Shown: positions 30,535-41,183, counted from the first letter of the stretch. The stretch is 64,000 nt of DNA from Chlamydia pneumoniae TW-183 (GCF_000007205.1 NC_005043.1:496001-560000); one strand, 5' to 3'. Program-made: numbers and translations. The notes: a model not told the origin generated them from the sequence alone.

Positions 30535-32553
30535 TTAGTCATCTGTATTGTTCTCCTCAGAAGGTGCATCTTGAGCTGAGTCACAAGCTGCACACACAGC
30601 CTCGTCTAACGTAGCAAAACTCACATTGACATTACATGCGACTTGAGGCTGTATAGTCCCCTCAACTAAGAGACTGCTGCCGATATAACCTTCTAAAGCA
30701 CGTCGCATGTCATCTCCTAAAGCCTGACTTTCTACAGCAAAAAGATCCCGTTTTTTAAACTTCCACATGGCCTGTTGGATTACCGCATTGAGATTGAATA
30801 CGATGTCCTTTTCTAAAACTACTCTCGTAGATGCTGAGACCCCTAAAGGCTCTCCTGGAATCCCCTGACGTTGAAGATCGCCTGCCCTGTCGATGTTTCT
30901 ATAGAACGACGCATACTGTTGCGCCCACTCTTGCTCGGGATCCTCATATTCTAAGATCTTACATTCAGAAGCACAGGCATCAGCAGCATCGAGAGCACTA
31001 GAAACTAAGATCCTATCTGACGCTAGCTGCAAGTTGCGGATATCCGAACTCCCTTCAGGAAGATCAGTGAGGATTACAGTGAATGACCTCCCCGAAGGAT
31101 CAGAACTTAAAATTCTACGTTCCTTAACACACGTGCGTTCCTGACTCACTGAAACGATATTCAAATAAGAATAACCTGACTCTTCCAGTTCGTTCTCTAA
31201 TAGAGATAAAGAATGTGAGGGAAAACTCTTTTTTATAAGTTGTGGATTATTGCAGACTACAGCCACATGCTTTTCTGTTTCATCATGTAGAACACGAGAT
31301 AGAAACTCAGACCACCTCTGACCCAAAGGAGAGTTTCCAAAGTTTATGGACATAGGACGCGGATTTCCCTGACCAGAATTGTTGGGATCTATAAAAGCGG
31401 ATAACAAGAAACAACGAAGCTCTTCACTTTTTAAATCTAAGAGGTATGAGGGGCAGGAATACTCTCCAGATAAAGGAGCCGAAACCCTAAGAGGATCTAA
31501 AAATACTCCAGAGGCAAAATCTTCCATTCCCAAGTGAACAGCATATCTATCACATCTAGGGTTAGACAGGGTGGTATACGTTTGAAGATGCTCCTGCTCA
31601 CTCCAAGGGATCCTCTGATCGGGTGCCGTTCCTCCTTGAGAACCAGGAAAGAAATAGTAGCTATAAAAAGGATCGTCAGGTCTATAGGTTACAGAAATCG
31701 CAGGGATATGTTCGGAAGAAAGATTGAGTAGACTCTTTATAGAGTCCACGTCTCTGACGGACTGTTGTTTCCCGTAATAATTAATGAGAAGATCACAGGA
31801 AGGCAAGTTCTCGGATTGAAGATATTTCTGGAGCAGGAGAGCGGGGGCCGACACACATTTGATTTTAGCATCCAAACCTAGAGAGCGGAGTTGCTGTTCT
31901 TTTTCTTGAGAAATCGTACCGTCACACTGATTCCATATCTTTTGGATAGAGATTAAATAAAGTTTTATTTGAGTTTGGGGGTACTGAGTTTGTATGCCGT
32001 TAGCCAGACGAACGAAATTCACCTGATCTTCGGGATCTAAAATGTCAAAACCGACGAGCGTAAGACAAGGGACTTCCAGAGGAGTGACTCGTTGATACGC
32101 CTTGGTTACTCGGTTGCGGATTCCATAAAACGCGCGACCTAGCTCTCCCAGATATTGATGAGGAACCATATTCAGATTTTCTTGGGGAGTCCTGTCGCAA
32201 ACATAATCTCTGGAGACCTTCCCATGGATTTTTCCTAAATCTCCTTCAGGAAGTCGAACCCTAAGCTGTCTCAAGTACTGTTCCACCCAAGCAAGGGGAT
32301 TATAACCTCGAGTTTTTTCTATTTTCACGATACTAGCAACGTCAGAAGTAAATGCCGGTTTCCCAAACCTTCGTGCAGAACATGTGGAAACTAGCCAACT
32401 TACCCCTATAACAACGCATCCTAAAATGGGAATAGCCTTGATGACCCCCAAAGCAAAATTTGTAATCCGAGAACCAAGAGGACGTGTAAAATCAAAAGCC
32501 CTAATAAAATGCTGCTTAACTGTAGATATCCAAATAGAAATATAGCATGCCAT
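30535..32553 (-). CDS. Array family copy 5 (intact)
   Basis: A complete 672-residue member. The N-terminal hydrophobic segment (FALGVIKAIPILGCVVIGVSWLV) spans about residues 33-55. KIHGK lies near residue 110, RNRVTKAYQRV near 145, and a beta/alpha block (LVGFDILDPEDQVNFVRLA) follows. APLSGEYSCPSYLLDLKS lies near 370, NFGNSPLGQRWSEFLSRVL near 420, and IQQAMWKFKKRDLFAVESQAL near 610. The tail has VNVSFATLDEAV and an acidic end. With copy 4 it forms a subtype (CPSYL instead of CHSYL). It probably has its own AT-rich promoter region (32554-32688) and a terminator at 30468-30484. No known function is recognised. Confidence 0.83.
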   Translation of the reverse strand: MACYISIWISTVKQHFIRAFDFTRPLGSRITNFALGVIKAIPILGCVVIGVSWLVSTCSARRFGKPAFTSDVASIVKIEKTRGYNPLAWVEQYLRQLRVRLPEGDLGKIHGKVSRDYVCDRTPQENLNMVPHQYLGELGRAFYGIRNRVTKAYQRVTPLEVPCLTLVGFDILDPEDQVNFVRLANGIQTQYPQTQIKLYLISIQKIWNQCDGTISQEKEQQLRSLGLDAKIKCVSAPALLLQKYLQSENLPSCDLLINYYGKQQSVRDVDSIKSLLNLSSEHIPAISVTYRPDDPFYSYYFFPGSQGGTAPDQRIPWSEQEHLQTYTTLSNPRCDRYAVHLGMEDFASGVFLDPLRVSAPLSGEYSCPSYLLDLKSEELRCFLLSAFIDPNNSGQGNPRPMSINFGNSPLGQRWSEFLSRVLHDETEKHVAVVCNNPQLIKKSFPSHSLSLLENELEESGYSYLNIVSVSQERTCVKERRILSSDPSGRSFTVILTDLPEGSSDIRNLQLASDRILVSSALDAADACASECKILEYEDPEQEWAQQYASFYRNIDRAGDLQRQGIPGEPLGVSASTRVVLEKDIVFNLNAVIQQAMWKFKKRDLFAVESQALGDDMRRALEGYIGSSLLVEGTIQPQVACNVNVSFATLDEAVCAACDSAQDAPSEENNTDD

Positions 32554-32608
32554 AGGATCAAACCAACATTGAAAATGAAAGCGTACGCAGGCTATATAAA
32601 GATTTAAA

Positions 32609-32634
32609 AAAAGATAGAAAATTAACTATCTTTT
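32609..32634 (-). terminator. Terminator after array copy 6
   Basis: A 9-bp stem AAAAGATAG/CTATCTTTT with an 8-base loop. On the minus strand the stem runs into a T7 tract. It lies between the copy 6 stop and the copy 5 start. Confidence 0.65.
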
Positions 32635-32688
32635 AATAAGAACAACACGATAGTTTTTATATAAAAAATTGAATTCTATCGCAACTAA

Positions 32689-33960
32689 TTAAGAGTCTTC
32701 AAGATCCGAAGGATGATCATCTGAAGGATCCTCAGAGGTAGAGGGAACATCTTCATCAGAACCTGGGAAGAGCGCCTCTTTAAGAGGAGAACAGTCTGCG
32801 ATAATCTCTTTTTGTATGAACGGGCCTTTCGATGTTTTTTCGTGAGAGTTTGTGACATATTCAAGGTACGATACGATAGATGGCAAGCACTGTGTTTTCA
32901 AGTCTAGGGCTTCACACTCTTTATCTATCAAGCTGGGATGTTTATGAGTCCATACCGCTTGCTTTATAGCGGCGTCTAACATTGGAATGAAGTGTCTCGT
33001 GACAGTCACTCGATCACAGAATGCTAAGAATCCTTCCCAGAAGGTTTTTGAAGGGAGCGGGAGTTCTCCAGACTCTAGGATCCCTTGATTCGCCTGCGTA
33101 ATCAGTTTAAATTCTCTTGAGTTAAATCCTGCTGATACGTCTACAGCATCTGCGAAATCGGCGTGGCGACTGAAAGTTCCAGGTCTCCAATTTGTATGAT
33201 CGATTTTCAAGAGCTTGCATCTTGCAGCATAGGCATCTACAAGATCAAACTCTCTAGAGACCATGATCCTTTCAGAAGCAAGTTGTAAACTACGCATGTC
33301 TGTATCCCCTAGATATAAAGCGCAAATCACTGTAAAATAACGCCCTGAAGTTCCCTCTAATTCCTTACGGAATAAAAGCTGAGGACTACTATCTCCGTGA
33401 CAAGAAAATATATTGAGGTAGGAGTAGTCCTTAGAGTTCAATTCCTCTACTAATTTGCAGACTTGGGTTGCGGGTAAGGAGAGAACTCCTTTAAAAACCA
33501 CGACGACGTTTTTTCCCGTTTCATCACGTAAGACCATCGAGAGGAAATCTTTCTGTTGTAGAGGAGAAAAAGAATCTCCAACGTTTATAGAGACCTTGAG
33601 GAGTTCTCCTGCTGAGATATTCTGAGGATCTAAAAACATCGATAATATTAAATCCTTTAAATGTTGATCCACTAGATCTACAAGATACGAGTGGCAATAG
33701 TGATCCTCAGATAGAGGGGCGCAGAGCATTTTTGCATCGAAAAGGAATCCGAGTTCCTCTTCGAGACTGAACCATAGACACGGTTGGTAATGCTCATTCC
33801 CACGAGATAGAAATGTGTATAGCTCTTTAGCATCCTGCCCGACTCCTTGTTTCATCATAGAGTCTACGAAAGCATTCGAGGTCTCATCAATAGGAATTCC
33901 GACTGTGGATATATTGACTCTGGGAGTTCTACAGTTTGGAGTTCCCAGGAGCTGCTCCAT
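32689..33960 (-). pseudogene. Array family copy 6, C-terminal fragment
   Basis: The frame has 423 codons. The first ATG lies directly after an A6 run that has lost one A (33965-33960). It contains APLSEDHYCHSYLVDLVD, INVGDSFSPLQQKDFLSMVL, DAYAARCKL and IKQAVWTHKHPSLIDKECEAL, then an acidic Ser/Asp-rich tail. It is the longest piece of the broken copy and might still be expressed, which is not shown. Confidence 0.78.
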
Positions 33961-34343
33961 TTTTTCGTAGGGAGAGGACAGCTACGATCTGTGTGCACGT
34001 AGATGGAGAGATCGAAGGGCTCACTCTCTGGAACAGCATCCTCGCTGAAAAACCCACAACGGATGTGCAGATTTTCTACATGTAATTTTGAGAGTACAGC
34101 ACTTTGATTTACATTCTTGCCCATAAAGAATCTTAAATACATTTGCGATTCAGAATAGATACAACTCATATAAGAGATTAGCCGCTCTAGGATCTTGGAA
34201 CTTTCTGAATCGAGAACTCCTATATAGACGATGGCAATTCTATGTAGGTCGGGTTGCCTAGCACGACTGTATTCTGTAGTCACACGGTTGCGTAGTGGAG
34301 CAAATATACGAAATAAATTTAGAGCTGTCCCCTCAGAGAACAA
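33864..34343 (-). pseudogene. Array family copy 6, middle fragment
   Basis: The 159 codons from a TTG cover LRNRVTTEYSRARQPDL and the beta/alpha block IAIVYIGVLDSES. Homology really begins some 10 codons earlier, directly after the 8-base T run. After about residue 128 (34343 down to about 33960) the frame is out of register and the last codons to 33864 are meaningless. Confidence 0.75.
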
Positions 34344-34368
34344 CTGTAGGAACTTGAGACTTTGGATA

Positions 34369-34713
34369 TCAAAAAAAAGGAGCTGAAGGCAGATCTCCGT
34401 GAACCTTCCCCTCGTCTCTAGGCTCTAATGAGAGCCTTTGTCTCTTTAGAATATCTTCAACTCGACTTCTATGGTCGTGACCCACGACGTGTTCTACTCG
34501 CACGATCTGATCCACATCGGAAGGAAATTCTGGCTTTTTTATCCTAGAGAGGAGCCAGTCCAGCCCTACATACAACTGCCCAATAATAGGAAGCAATGCA
34601 ATCACTCCCAAAGCAAAATTAGAAATTCGTGAACACAGGGAGCGAGTAAAATCAAATGCTGCTTGAAAGTGCTGTTGCACCTTCAGATACCAAAGAGAAA
34701 AGTAATAACTCAT
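34369..34713 (-). pseudogene. Array family copy 6, N-terminal fragment
   Basis: The 114 codons carry the family N terminus (WYLKVQQHFQAAFDFTRS), the hydrophobic FALGVIALLPIIGQLYVGLDWL and KVHGD. It ends within a T8 run on the coding strand (34378-34371). One T less restores the frame into the middle fragment. Confidence 0.8.
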
Positions 34714-35224
34714 TAAAAATGAGTCTTTTAAAAAATACTTTACTTTAAAAAACAGAAAAAATCTATTATTTTCTAATAATCAAAATCAGCAAAAATCTAT
34801 AGGAATAGAGATAAGTGGCTCTTATGAGTACAAGTCTCCCCGATGGTCCTTTGTTTTTATCTCTAACAGACCCTCGGTGTTTCGGAAGAGTTCCTAGGGC
34901 ATCCCCTAGGGATATAAGGAGGCTCTCCGATCCCAAACATCACAAGCTCCCTAAAGGCAAACGACCCTGAGAACCAAAAACTGCTCTAAGCAAAGTATGC
35001 AAAGAGCTTGATCCTCTGACTACTTGCTGCCATTTTCCAAAGTATGATGTACGTTTACTAAAACTCTTGGACTCGCATTTTATTGTGAAAAAAGGAAATT
35101 AAAATCGTCTTGTCTTAAATAAGATAACTTTAAACTACTCATAATTAGACACTATAAAACAAATTATAGACAAAAAATCTAGCATTGATTTATTCAGAAT
35201 ATTTCTTTCTATTTGTGAACGAGT
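34714..35224. other. Intergenic region between the array and pmp15
   Basis: Divergent promoter region of 511 bases. AT-rich ends lie next to both genes (34714-34800 and 35080-35215). A 7-bp stem CCTAGGG/CCCTAGG is at 34893-34910. The middle (34800-35060) has normal composition but no recognisable gene. Confidence 0.5.
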
Positions 35225-38041
35225 ATGCGCTTTTTTTGCTTCGGAATGTTGCTTCCTTTTACTTTTGTATTGGCTAATGAAGGTCTCCAACTTCCTTTGG
35301 AGACCTATATTACATTAAGTCCTGAATATCAAGCAGCCCCTCAAGTAGGGTTTACTCATAACCAAAATCAAGATCTCGCAATTGTCGGGAATCACAATGA
35401 TTTCATCTTGGACTATAAGTACTATCGGTCGAATGGAGGTGCTCTTACCTGTAAGAATCTTCTGATCTCTGAAAATATAGGGAATGTCTTCTTTGAGAAG
35501 AATGTCTGTCCCAATTCTGGCGGGGCAATTTATGCTGCTCAAAATTGCACGATCTCCAAGAATCAGAACTATGCATTTACTACAAACTTGGTCTCTGACA
35601 ATCCTACAGCCACTGCGGGATCACTATTGGGTGGAGCTCTCTTTGCCATAAATTGCTCTATTACTAATAACCTAGGACAGGGAACTTTCGTTGACAATCT
35701 CGCTTTAAATAAGGGGGGTGCCCTCTATACTGAGACGAACTTATCTATTAAAGACAATAAAGGCCCGATCATAATCAAGCAGAATCGGGCACTAAATTCG
35801 GACAGTTTAGGAGGAGGGATTTATAGTGGGAACTCTCTAAATATAGAGGGAAATTCTGGAGCTATACAGATCACAAGCAACTCTTCAGGATCTGGGGGAG
35901 GCATATTTTCTACCCAAACACTCACGATCTCCTCGAATAAAAAACTCATAGAAATCAGTGAAAATTCCGCGTTCGCAAATAACTATGGATCGAACTTCAA
36001 TCCAGGAGGAGGAGGTCTTACTACCACCTTTTGCACGATATTGAACAACCGAGAAGGGGTACTCTTTAACAATAACCAAAGCCAGAGCAACGGTGGAGCC
36101 ATTCATGCGAAATCTATCATTATCAAAGAAAATGGTCCTGTATACTTTTTAAATAACACTGCAACTCGGGGAGGGGCTCTCCTCAACTTATCAGCAGGTG
36201 CTGGAAACGGAAGCTTCATCTTATCTGCAGATAATGGAGATATTATCTTTAACAATAATACGGCCTCCAAGCATGCCCTCAATCCTCCATACAGAAACGC
36301 CATTCACTCGACTCCTAATATGAATCTGCAAATAGGAGCCCGTCCCGGCTATCGAGTGCTGTTCTATGATCCCATAGAACATGAGCTCCCTTCCTCCTTC
36401 CCCATACTCTTTAATTTCGAAACCGGTCATACAGGTACAGTTTTATTTTCAGGGGAACATGTACACCAGAACTTTACCGATGAAATGAATTTCTTTTCCT
36501 ATTTAAGGAACACTTCGGAACTACGTCAAGGAGTCCTTGCTGTTGAAGATGGTGCGGGGCTGGCCTGCTATAAGTTCTTCCAACGAGGAGGCACTCTACT
36601 TCTAGGTCAAGGTGCGGTGATCACGACAGCAGGAACGATTCCCACACCATCCTCAACACCAACGACAGTAGGAAGTACTATAACTTTAAATCACATTGCC
36701 ATTGACCTTCCTTCTATTCTTTCTTTTCAAGCTCAGGCTCCAAAAATTTGGATTTACCCCACAAAAACAGGATCTACCTATACTGAAGATTCCAACCCGA
36801 CAATCACAATCTCAGGAACTCTCACCTTACGCAACAGCAACAACGAAGATCCCTACGATAGTCTGGATCTCTCGCACTCTCTTGAGAAAGTTCCCCTTCT
36901 TTATATTGTCGATGTCGCTGCACAAAAAATTAACTCTTCGCAACTGGATCTATCCACATTAAATTCTGGCGAACACTATGGGTATCAAGGCATCTGGTCG
37001 ACCTATTGGGTAGAAACTACAACAATCACGAACCCTACATCTCTACTAGGCGCGAATACAAAACACAAGCTGCTCTATGCAAACTGGTCTCCTCTAGGCT
37101 ACCGTCCTCATCCCGAACGTCGAGGAGAATTCATTACGAATGCCTTGTGGCAATCGGCATATACGGCTCTTGCAGGACTCCACTCCCTCTCCTCCTGGGA
37201 TGAAGAGAAGGGTCATGCAGCTTCCCTACAAGGCATTGGTCTTCTGGTTCATCAAAAAGACAAAAACGGTTTTAAGGGATTTCGTAGTCATATGACAGGT
37301 TATAGTGCTACCACCGAAGCAACCTCTTCTCAAAGTCCGAATTTCTCTTTAGGATTTGCTCAGTTCTTCTCCAAAGCTAAAGAACATGAATCTCAAAATA
37401 GCACGTCCTCTCACCACTATTTCTCTGGAATGTGCATAGAAAATACTCTCTTCAAAGAGTGGATACGTCTATCTGTGTCTCTTGCTTATATGTTTACCTC
37501 GGAACATACCCATACAATGTATCAGGGTCTCCTGGAAGGGAACTCTCAGGGATCTTTCCACAACCATACCTTAGCAGGGGCTCTCTCCTGTGTTTTCTTA
37601 CCTCAACCTCACGGCGAGTCCCTGCAGATCTATCCCTTTATTACTGCCTTAGCCATCCGAGGAAATCTTGCTGCGTTTCAAGAATCTGGAGACCATGCTC
37701 GGGAATTTTCCCTACACCGCCCCCTAACGGACGTCTCCCTCCCTGTAGGAATCCGCGCTTCTTGGAAGAACCACCACCGAGTTCCCCTAGTCTGGCTCAC
37801 AGAAATTTCCTATCGCTCTACTCTCTATAGGCAAGATCCTGAACTCCACTCGAAATTACTGATTAGCCAAGGTACGTGGACGACGCAGGCCACTCCTGTG
37901 ACCTACAATGCTTTAGGGATCAAAGTGAAAAATACCATGCAGGTGTTTCCTAAAGTCACTCTCTCCTTAGATTACTCTGCGGATATTTCTTCCTCCACGC
38001 TGAGTCACTACTTAAACGTGGCGAGTAGAATGAGATTTTAA
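35225..38041 (+). CDS. pmp15: Polymorphic membrane protein, probable Pmp15 (E/F type)
   Basis: The 938-residue autotransporter is intact. The short signal peptide ends near FVLA (residue 17). The passenger has six GGA(I/L) and two GGGI repeats from about residue 70 to 320. The middle domain has a TEDSNPTI strand, GYQGIW and HPERRGEF. The barrel ends in RMRF. It differs from the G-type Pmps of the first 20 kb and is most like the broken gene at 41184-44036. pmp16 follows after 38 bases, so the two are probably one operon. Confidence 0.92.
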   Translation: MRFFCFGMLLPFTFVLANEGLQLPLETYITLSPEYQAAPQVGFTHNQNQDLAIVGNHNDFILDYKYYRSNGGALTCKNLLISENIGNVFFEKNVCPNSGGAIYAAQNCTISKNQNYAFTTNLVSDNPTATAGSLLGGALFAINCSITNNLGQGTFVDNLALNKGGALYTETNLSIKDNKGPIIIKQNRALNSDSLGGGIYSGNSLNIEGNSGAIQITSNSSGSGGGIFSTQTLTISSNKKLIEISENSAFANNYGSNFNPGGGGLTTTFCTILNNREGVLFNNNQSQSNGGAIHAKSIIIKENGPVYFLNNTATRGGALLNLSAGAGNGSFILSADNGDIIFNNNTASKHALNPPYRNAIHSTPNMNLQIGARPGYRVLFYDPIEHELPSSFPILFNFETGHTGTVLFSGEHVHQNFTDEMNFFSYLRNTSELRQGVLAVEDGAGLACYKFFQRGGTLLLGQGAVITTAGTIPTPSSTPTTVGSTITLNHIAIDLPSILSFQAQAPKIWIYPTKTGSTYTEDSNPTITISGTLTLRNSNNEDPYDSLDLSHSLEKVPLLYIVDVAAQKINSSQLDLSTLNSGEHYGYQGIWSTYWVETTTITNPTSLLGANTKHKLLYANWSPLGYRPHPERRGEFITNALWQSAYTALAGLHSLSSWDEEKGHAASLQGIGLLVHQKDKNGFKGFRSHMTGYSATTEATSSQSPNFSLGFAQFFSKAKEHESQNSTSSHHYFSGMCIENTLFKEWIRLSVSLAYMFTSEHTHTMYQGLLEGNSQGSFHNHTLAGALSCVFLPQPHGESLQIYPFITALAIRGNLAAFQESGDHAREFSLHRPLTDVSLPVGIRASWKNHHRVPLVWLTEISYRSTLYRQDPELHSKLLISQGTWTTQATPVTYNALGIKVKNTMQVFPKVTLSLDYSADISSSTLSHYLNVASRMRF

Positions 38042-38079
38042 CAATAAGTGACCAAAACAGAAAGATTAAGGAACCTCTA

Positions 38080-40938
38080 GTGTCAAAGACTCCTCCTAAG
38101 TTTTTATTCTATCTCGGGAATTTCACAGCCTGCATGTTCGGGATGACTCCTGCAGTGTATAGTTTACAAACGGACTCCCTTGAAAAGTTTGCTTTAGAGA
38201 GGGATGAAGAGTTTCGTACGAGCTTTCCTCTCTTAGACTCTCTCTCCACTCTTACAGGATTTTCTCCAATAACTACGTTTGTTGGAAATAGACATAATTC
38301 CTCTCAAGACATTGTACTTTCTAACTACAAGTCTATTGATAACATCCTTCTTCTTTGGACATCGGCTGGGGGAGCTGTGTCCTGTAATAATTTCTTATTA
38401 TCAAATGTTGAAGACCATGCCTTCTTCAGTAAAAATCTCGCGATTGGGACTGGAGGCGCGATTGCTTGCCAGGGAGCCTGCACAATCACGAAGAATAGAG
38501 GACCCCTTATTTTTTTCAGCAATCGAGGTCTTAACAATGCGAGTACAGGAGGAGAAACTCGTGGGGGTGCGATTGCCTGTAATGGAGACTTCACGATTTC
38601 TCAAAATCAAGGGACTTTCTACTTTGTCAACAATTCCGTCAACAACTGGGGAGGAGCCCTCTCCACCAATGGACACTGCCGCATCCAAAGCAACAGGGCA
38701 CCTCTACTCTTTTTTAACAATACAGCCCCTAGTGGAGGGGGTGCGCTTCGTAGTGAAAATACAACGATCTCTGATAACACGCGTCCTATTTATTTTAAGA
38801 ACAACTGTGGGAACAATGGCGGGGCCATTCAAACAAGCGTTACTGTTGCGATAAAAAATAACTCCGGGTCGGTGATTTTCAATAACAACACAGCGTTATC
38901 TGGTTCGATAAATTCAGGAAATGGTTCAGGAGGGGCGATTTATACAACAAACCTATCCATAGACGATAACCCTGGAACTATTCTTTTCAATAATAACTAC
39001 TGCATTCGCGATGGCGGAGCTATCTGTACACAATTTTTGACAATCAAAAATAGTGGCCACGTATATTTCACCAACAATCAAGGAAACTGGGGAGGTGCTC
39101 TTATGCTCCTACAGGACAGCACCTGCCTACTCTTCGCGGAACAAGGAAATATCGCATTTCAAAATAATGAGGTTTTCCTCACCACATTTGGTAGATACAA
39201 CGCCATACATTGTACACCAAATAGCAACTTACAACTTGGAGCTAATAAGGGGTATACGACTGCTTTTTTTGATCCTATAGAACACCAACATCCAACTACA
39301 AATCCTCTAATCTTTAATCCCAATGCGAACCATCAGGGAACGATCTTATTTTCTTCAGCCTATATCCCAGAAGCTTCTGACTACGAAAATAATTTCATTA
39401 GCAGCTCGAAAAATACCTCTGAACTTCGCAATGGTGTCCTCTCTATCGAGGATCGTGCGGGATGGCAATTCTATAAGTTCACTCAAAAAGGAGGTATCCT
39501 TAAATTAGGGCATGCGGCGAGTATTGCAACAACTGCCAACTCTGAGACTCCATCAACTAGTGTAGGCTCCCAGGTCATCATTAATAACCTTGCGATTAAC
39601 CTCCCCTCGATCTTAGCAAAAGGAAAAGCTCCTACCTTGTGGATCCGTCCTCTACAATCTAGTGCTCCTTTCACAGAGGACAATAACCCTACAATTACTT
39701 TATCAGGTCCTCTGACACTCTTAAATGAGGAAAACCGCGATCCCTACGACAGTATAGATCTCTCTGAGCCTTTACAAAACATTCATCTTCTTTCTTTATC
39801 GGATGTAACAGCACGTCATATCAATACCGATAACTTTCATCCTGAAAGCTTAAATGCGACTGAGCATTACGGTTATCAAGGCATCTGGTCTCCTTATTGG
39901 GTAGAGACGATAACAACAACAAATAACGCTTCTATAGAGACGGCAAACACCCTCTACAGAGCTCTGTATGCCAATTGGACTCCCTTAGGATATAAGGTCA
40001 ATCCTGAATACCAAGGAGATCTTGCTACGACTCCCCTATGGCAATCCTTTCATACTATGTTCTCTCTATTAAGAAGTTATAATCGAACTGGTGATTCTGA
40101 TATCGAGAGGCCTTTCTTAGAAATTCAAGGGATTGCCGACGGCCTCTTTGTTCATCAAAATAGCATCCCCGGGGCTCCAGGATTCCGTATCCAATCTACA
40201 GGGTATTCCTTACAAGCATCCTCCGAAACTTCTTTACATCAGAAAATCTCCTTAGGTTTTGCACAGTTCTTCACCCGCACTAAAGAAATCGGATCAAGCA
40301 ACAACGTCTCGGCTCACAATACAGTCTCTTCACTTTATGTTGAGCTTCCGTGGTTCCAAGAGGCCTTTGCAACATCCACAGTGTTAGCGTATGGCTATGG
40401 GGACCATCACCTCCACAGCCTACATCCCTCACATCAAGAACAGGCAGAAGGGACGTGTTATAGCCATACATTAGCAGCAGCTATCGGCTGTTCTTTCCCT
40501 TGGCAACAGAAATCCTATCTTCACCTCAGCCCGTTCGTTCAGGCAATTGCAATACGTTCTCACCAAACAGCGTTCGAAGAGATTGGTGACAATCCCCGAA
40601 AGTTTGTCTCTCAAAAGCCTTTCTATAATCTGACCTTACCTCTAGGAATCCAAGGAAAATGGCAGTCAAAATTCCACGTACCTACAGAATGGACTCTAGA
40701 ACTTTCTTACCAACCGGTACTCTATCAACAAAATCCCCAAATCGGTGTCACGCTACTTGCGAGCGGAGGTTCCTGGGATATCCTAGGCCATAACTATGTT
40801 CGCAATGCTTTAGGGTACAAAGTCCACAATCAAACTGCGCTCTTCCGTTCTCTCGATCTATTCTTGGATTACCAAGGATCGGTCTCCTCCTCGACATCTA
40901 CGCACCATCTCCAAGCAGGAAGTACCTTAAAATTCTAA
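38080..40938 (+). CDS. pmp16: Polymorphic membrane protein, probable Pmp16 (E/F type)
   Basis: The 952-residue protein starts at GTG, supported by AAGGA 7 bases upstream and by the same arrangement in pmp18. The signal region is unusual, with a charged start (MSKTPPKF) and hydrophobic FTACMFGMTPAVYS. Nine GGA(I/L/V) repeats lie between about residues 90 and 345, the most in this window. The middle domain has GYQGIW, but NPEYQGDL replaces NPERRG. The barrel ends in LKF. Its closest relative here is pmp18. It lies 38 bases after pmp15. Confidence 0.92.
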   Translation: MSKTPPKFLFYLGNFTACMFGMTPAVYSLQTDSLEKFALERDEEFRTSFPLLDSLSTLTGFSPITTFVGNRHNSSQDIVLSNYKSIDNILLLWTSAGGAVSCNNFLLSNVEDHAFFSKNLAIGTGGAIACQGACTITKNRGPLIFFSNRGLNNASTGGETRGGAIACNGDFTISQNQGTFYFVNNSVNNWGGALSTNGHCRIQSNRAPLLFFNNTAPSGGGALRSENTTISDNTRPIYFKNNCGNNGGAIQTSVTVAIKNNSGSVIFNNNTALSGSINSGNGSGGAIYTTNLSIDDNPGTILFNNNYCIRDGGAICTQFLTIKNSGHVYFTNNQGNWGGALMLLQDSTCLLFAEQGNIAFQNNEVFLTTFGRYNAIHCTPNSNLQLGANKGYTTAFFDPIEHQHPTTNPLIFNPNANHQGTILFSSAYIPEASDYENNFISSSKNTSELRNGVLSIEDRAGWQFYKFTQKGGILKLGHAASIATTANSETPSTSVGSQVIINNLAINLPSILAKGKAPTLWIRPLQSSAPFTEDNNPTITLSGPLTLLNEENRDPYDSIDLSEPLQNIHLLSLSDVTARHINTDNFHPESLNATEHYGYQGIWSPYWVETITTTNNASIETANTLYRALYANWTPLGYKVNPEYQGDLATTPLWQSFHTMFSLLRSYNRTGDSDIERPFLEIQGIADGLFVHQNSIPGAPGFRIQSTGYSLQASSETSLHQKISLGFAQFFTRTKEIGSSNNVSAHNTVSSLYVELPWFQEAFATSTVLAYGYGDHHLHSLHPSHQEQAEGTCYSHTLAAAIGCSFPWQQKSYLHLSPFVQAIAIRSHQTAFEEIGDNPRKFVSQKPFYNLTLPLGIQGKWQSKFHVPTEWTLELSYQPVLYQQNPQIGVTLLASGGSWDILGHNYVRNALGYKVHNQTALFRSLDLFLDYQGSVSSSTSTHHLQAGSTLKF

Positions 40939-41183
40939 AATAAAAGAACGATAAAATTGAAATCTTTAGAATTAACAACTATCCGATGAGCTACGTTAGC
41001 CCAATCGGTAGAGGACTCCCTCAAAATTTAAATATAGAAAATCATTCAAATATATGAGTTTACTAACTCTGTAATATTCAACATGTTAATAAGCATATTT
41101 AAATATAAATTTATAAACTTCTAGACAACAAATTGATGATTTTTTATGACAAACTCTATTTTCATATCAAAGTTTGGATGTTT

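Noticed and set aside
20955-34713. Array considered as a CRISPR or an insertion-sequence array
   Set aside because: The repeats are whole diverged genes of about 2 kb with no transposase motif, no terminal inverted repeats and no short direct-repeat/spacer pattern.
38279-38854. 191-codon plus-strand frame inside pmp16
   Set aside because: It overlaps the intact pmp16 passenger in another frame; there is no ribosome site and no family-like sequence.
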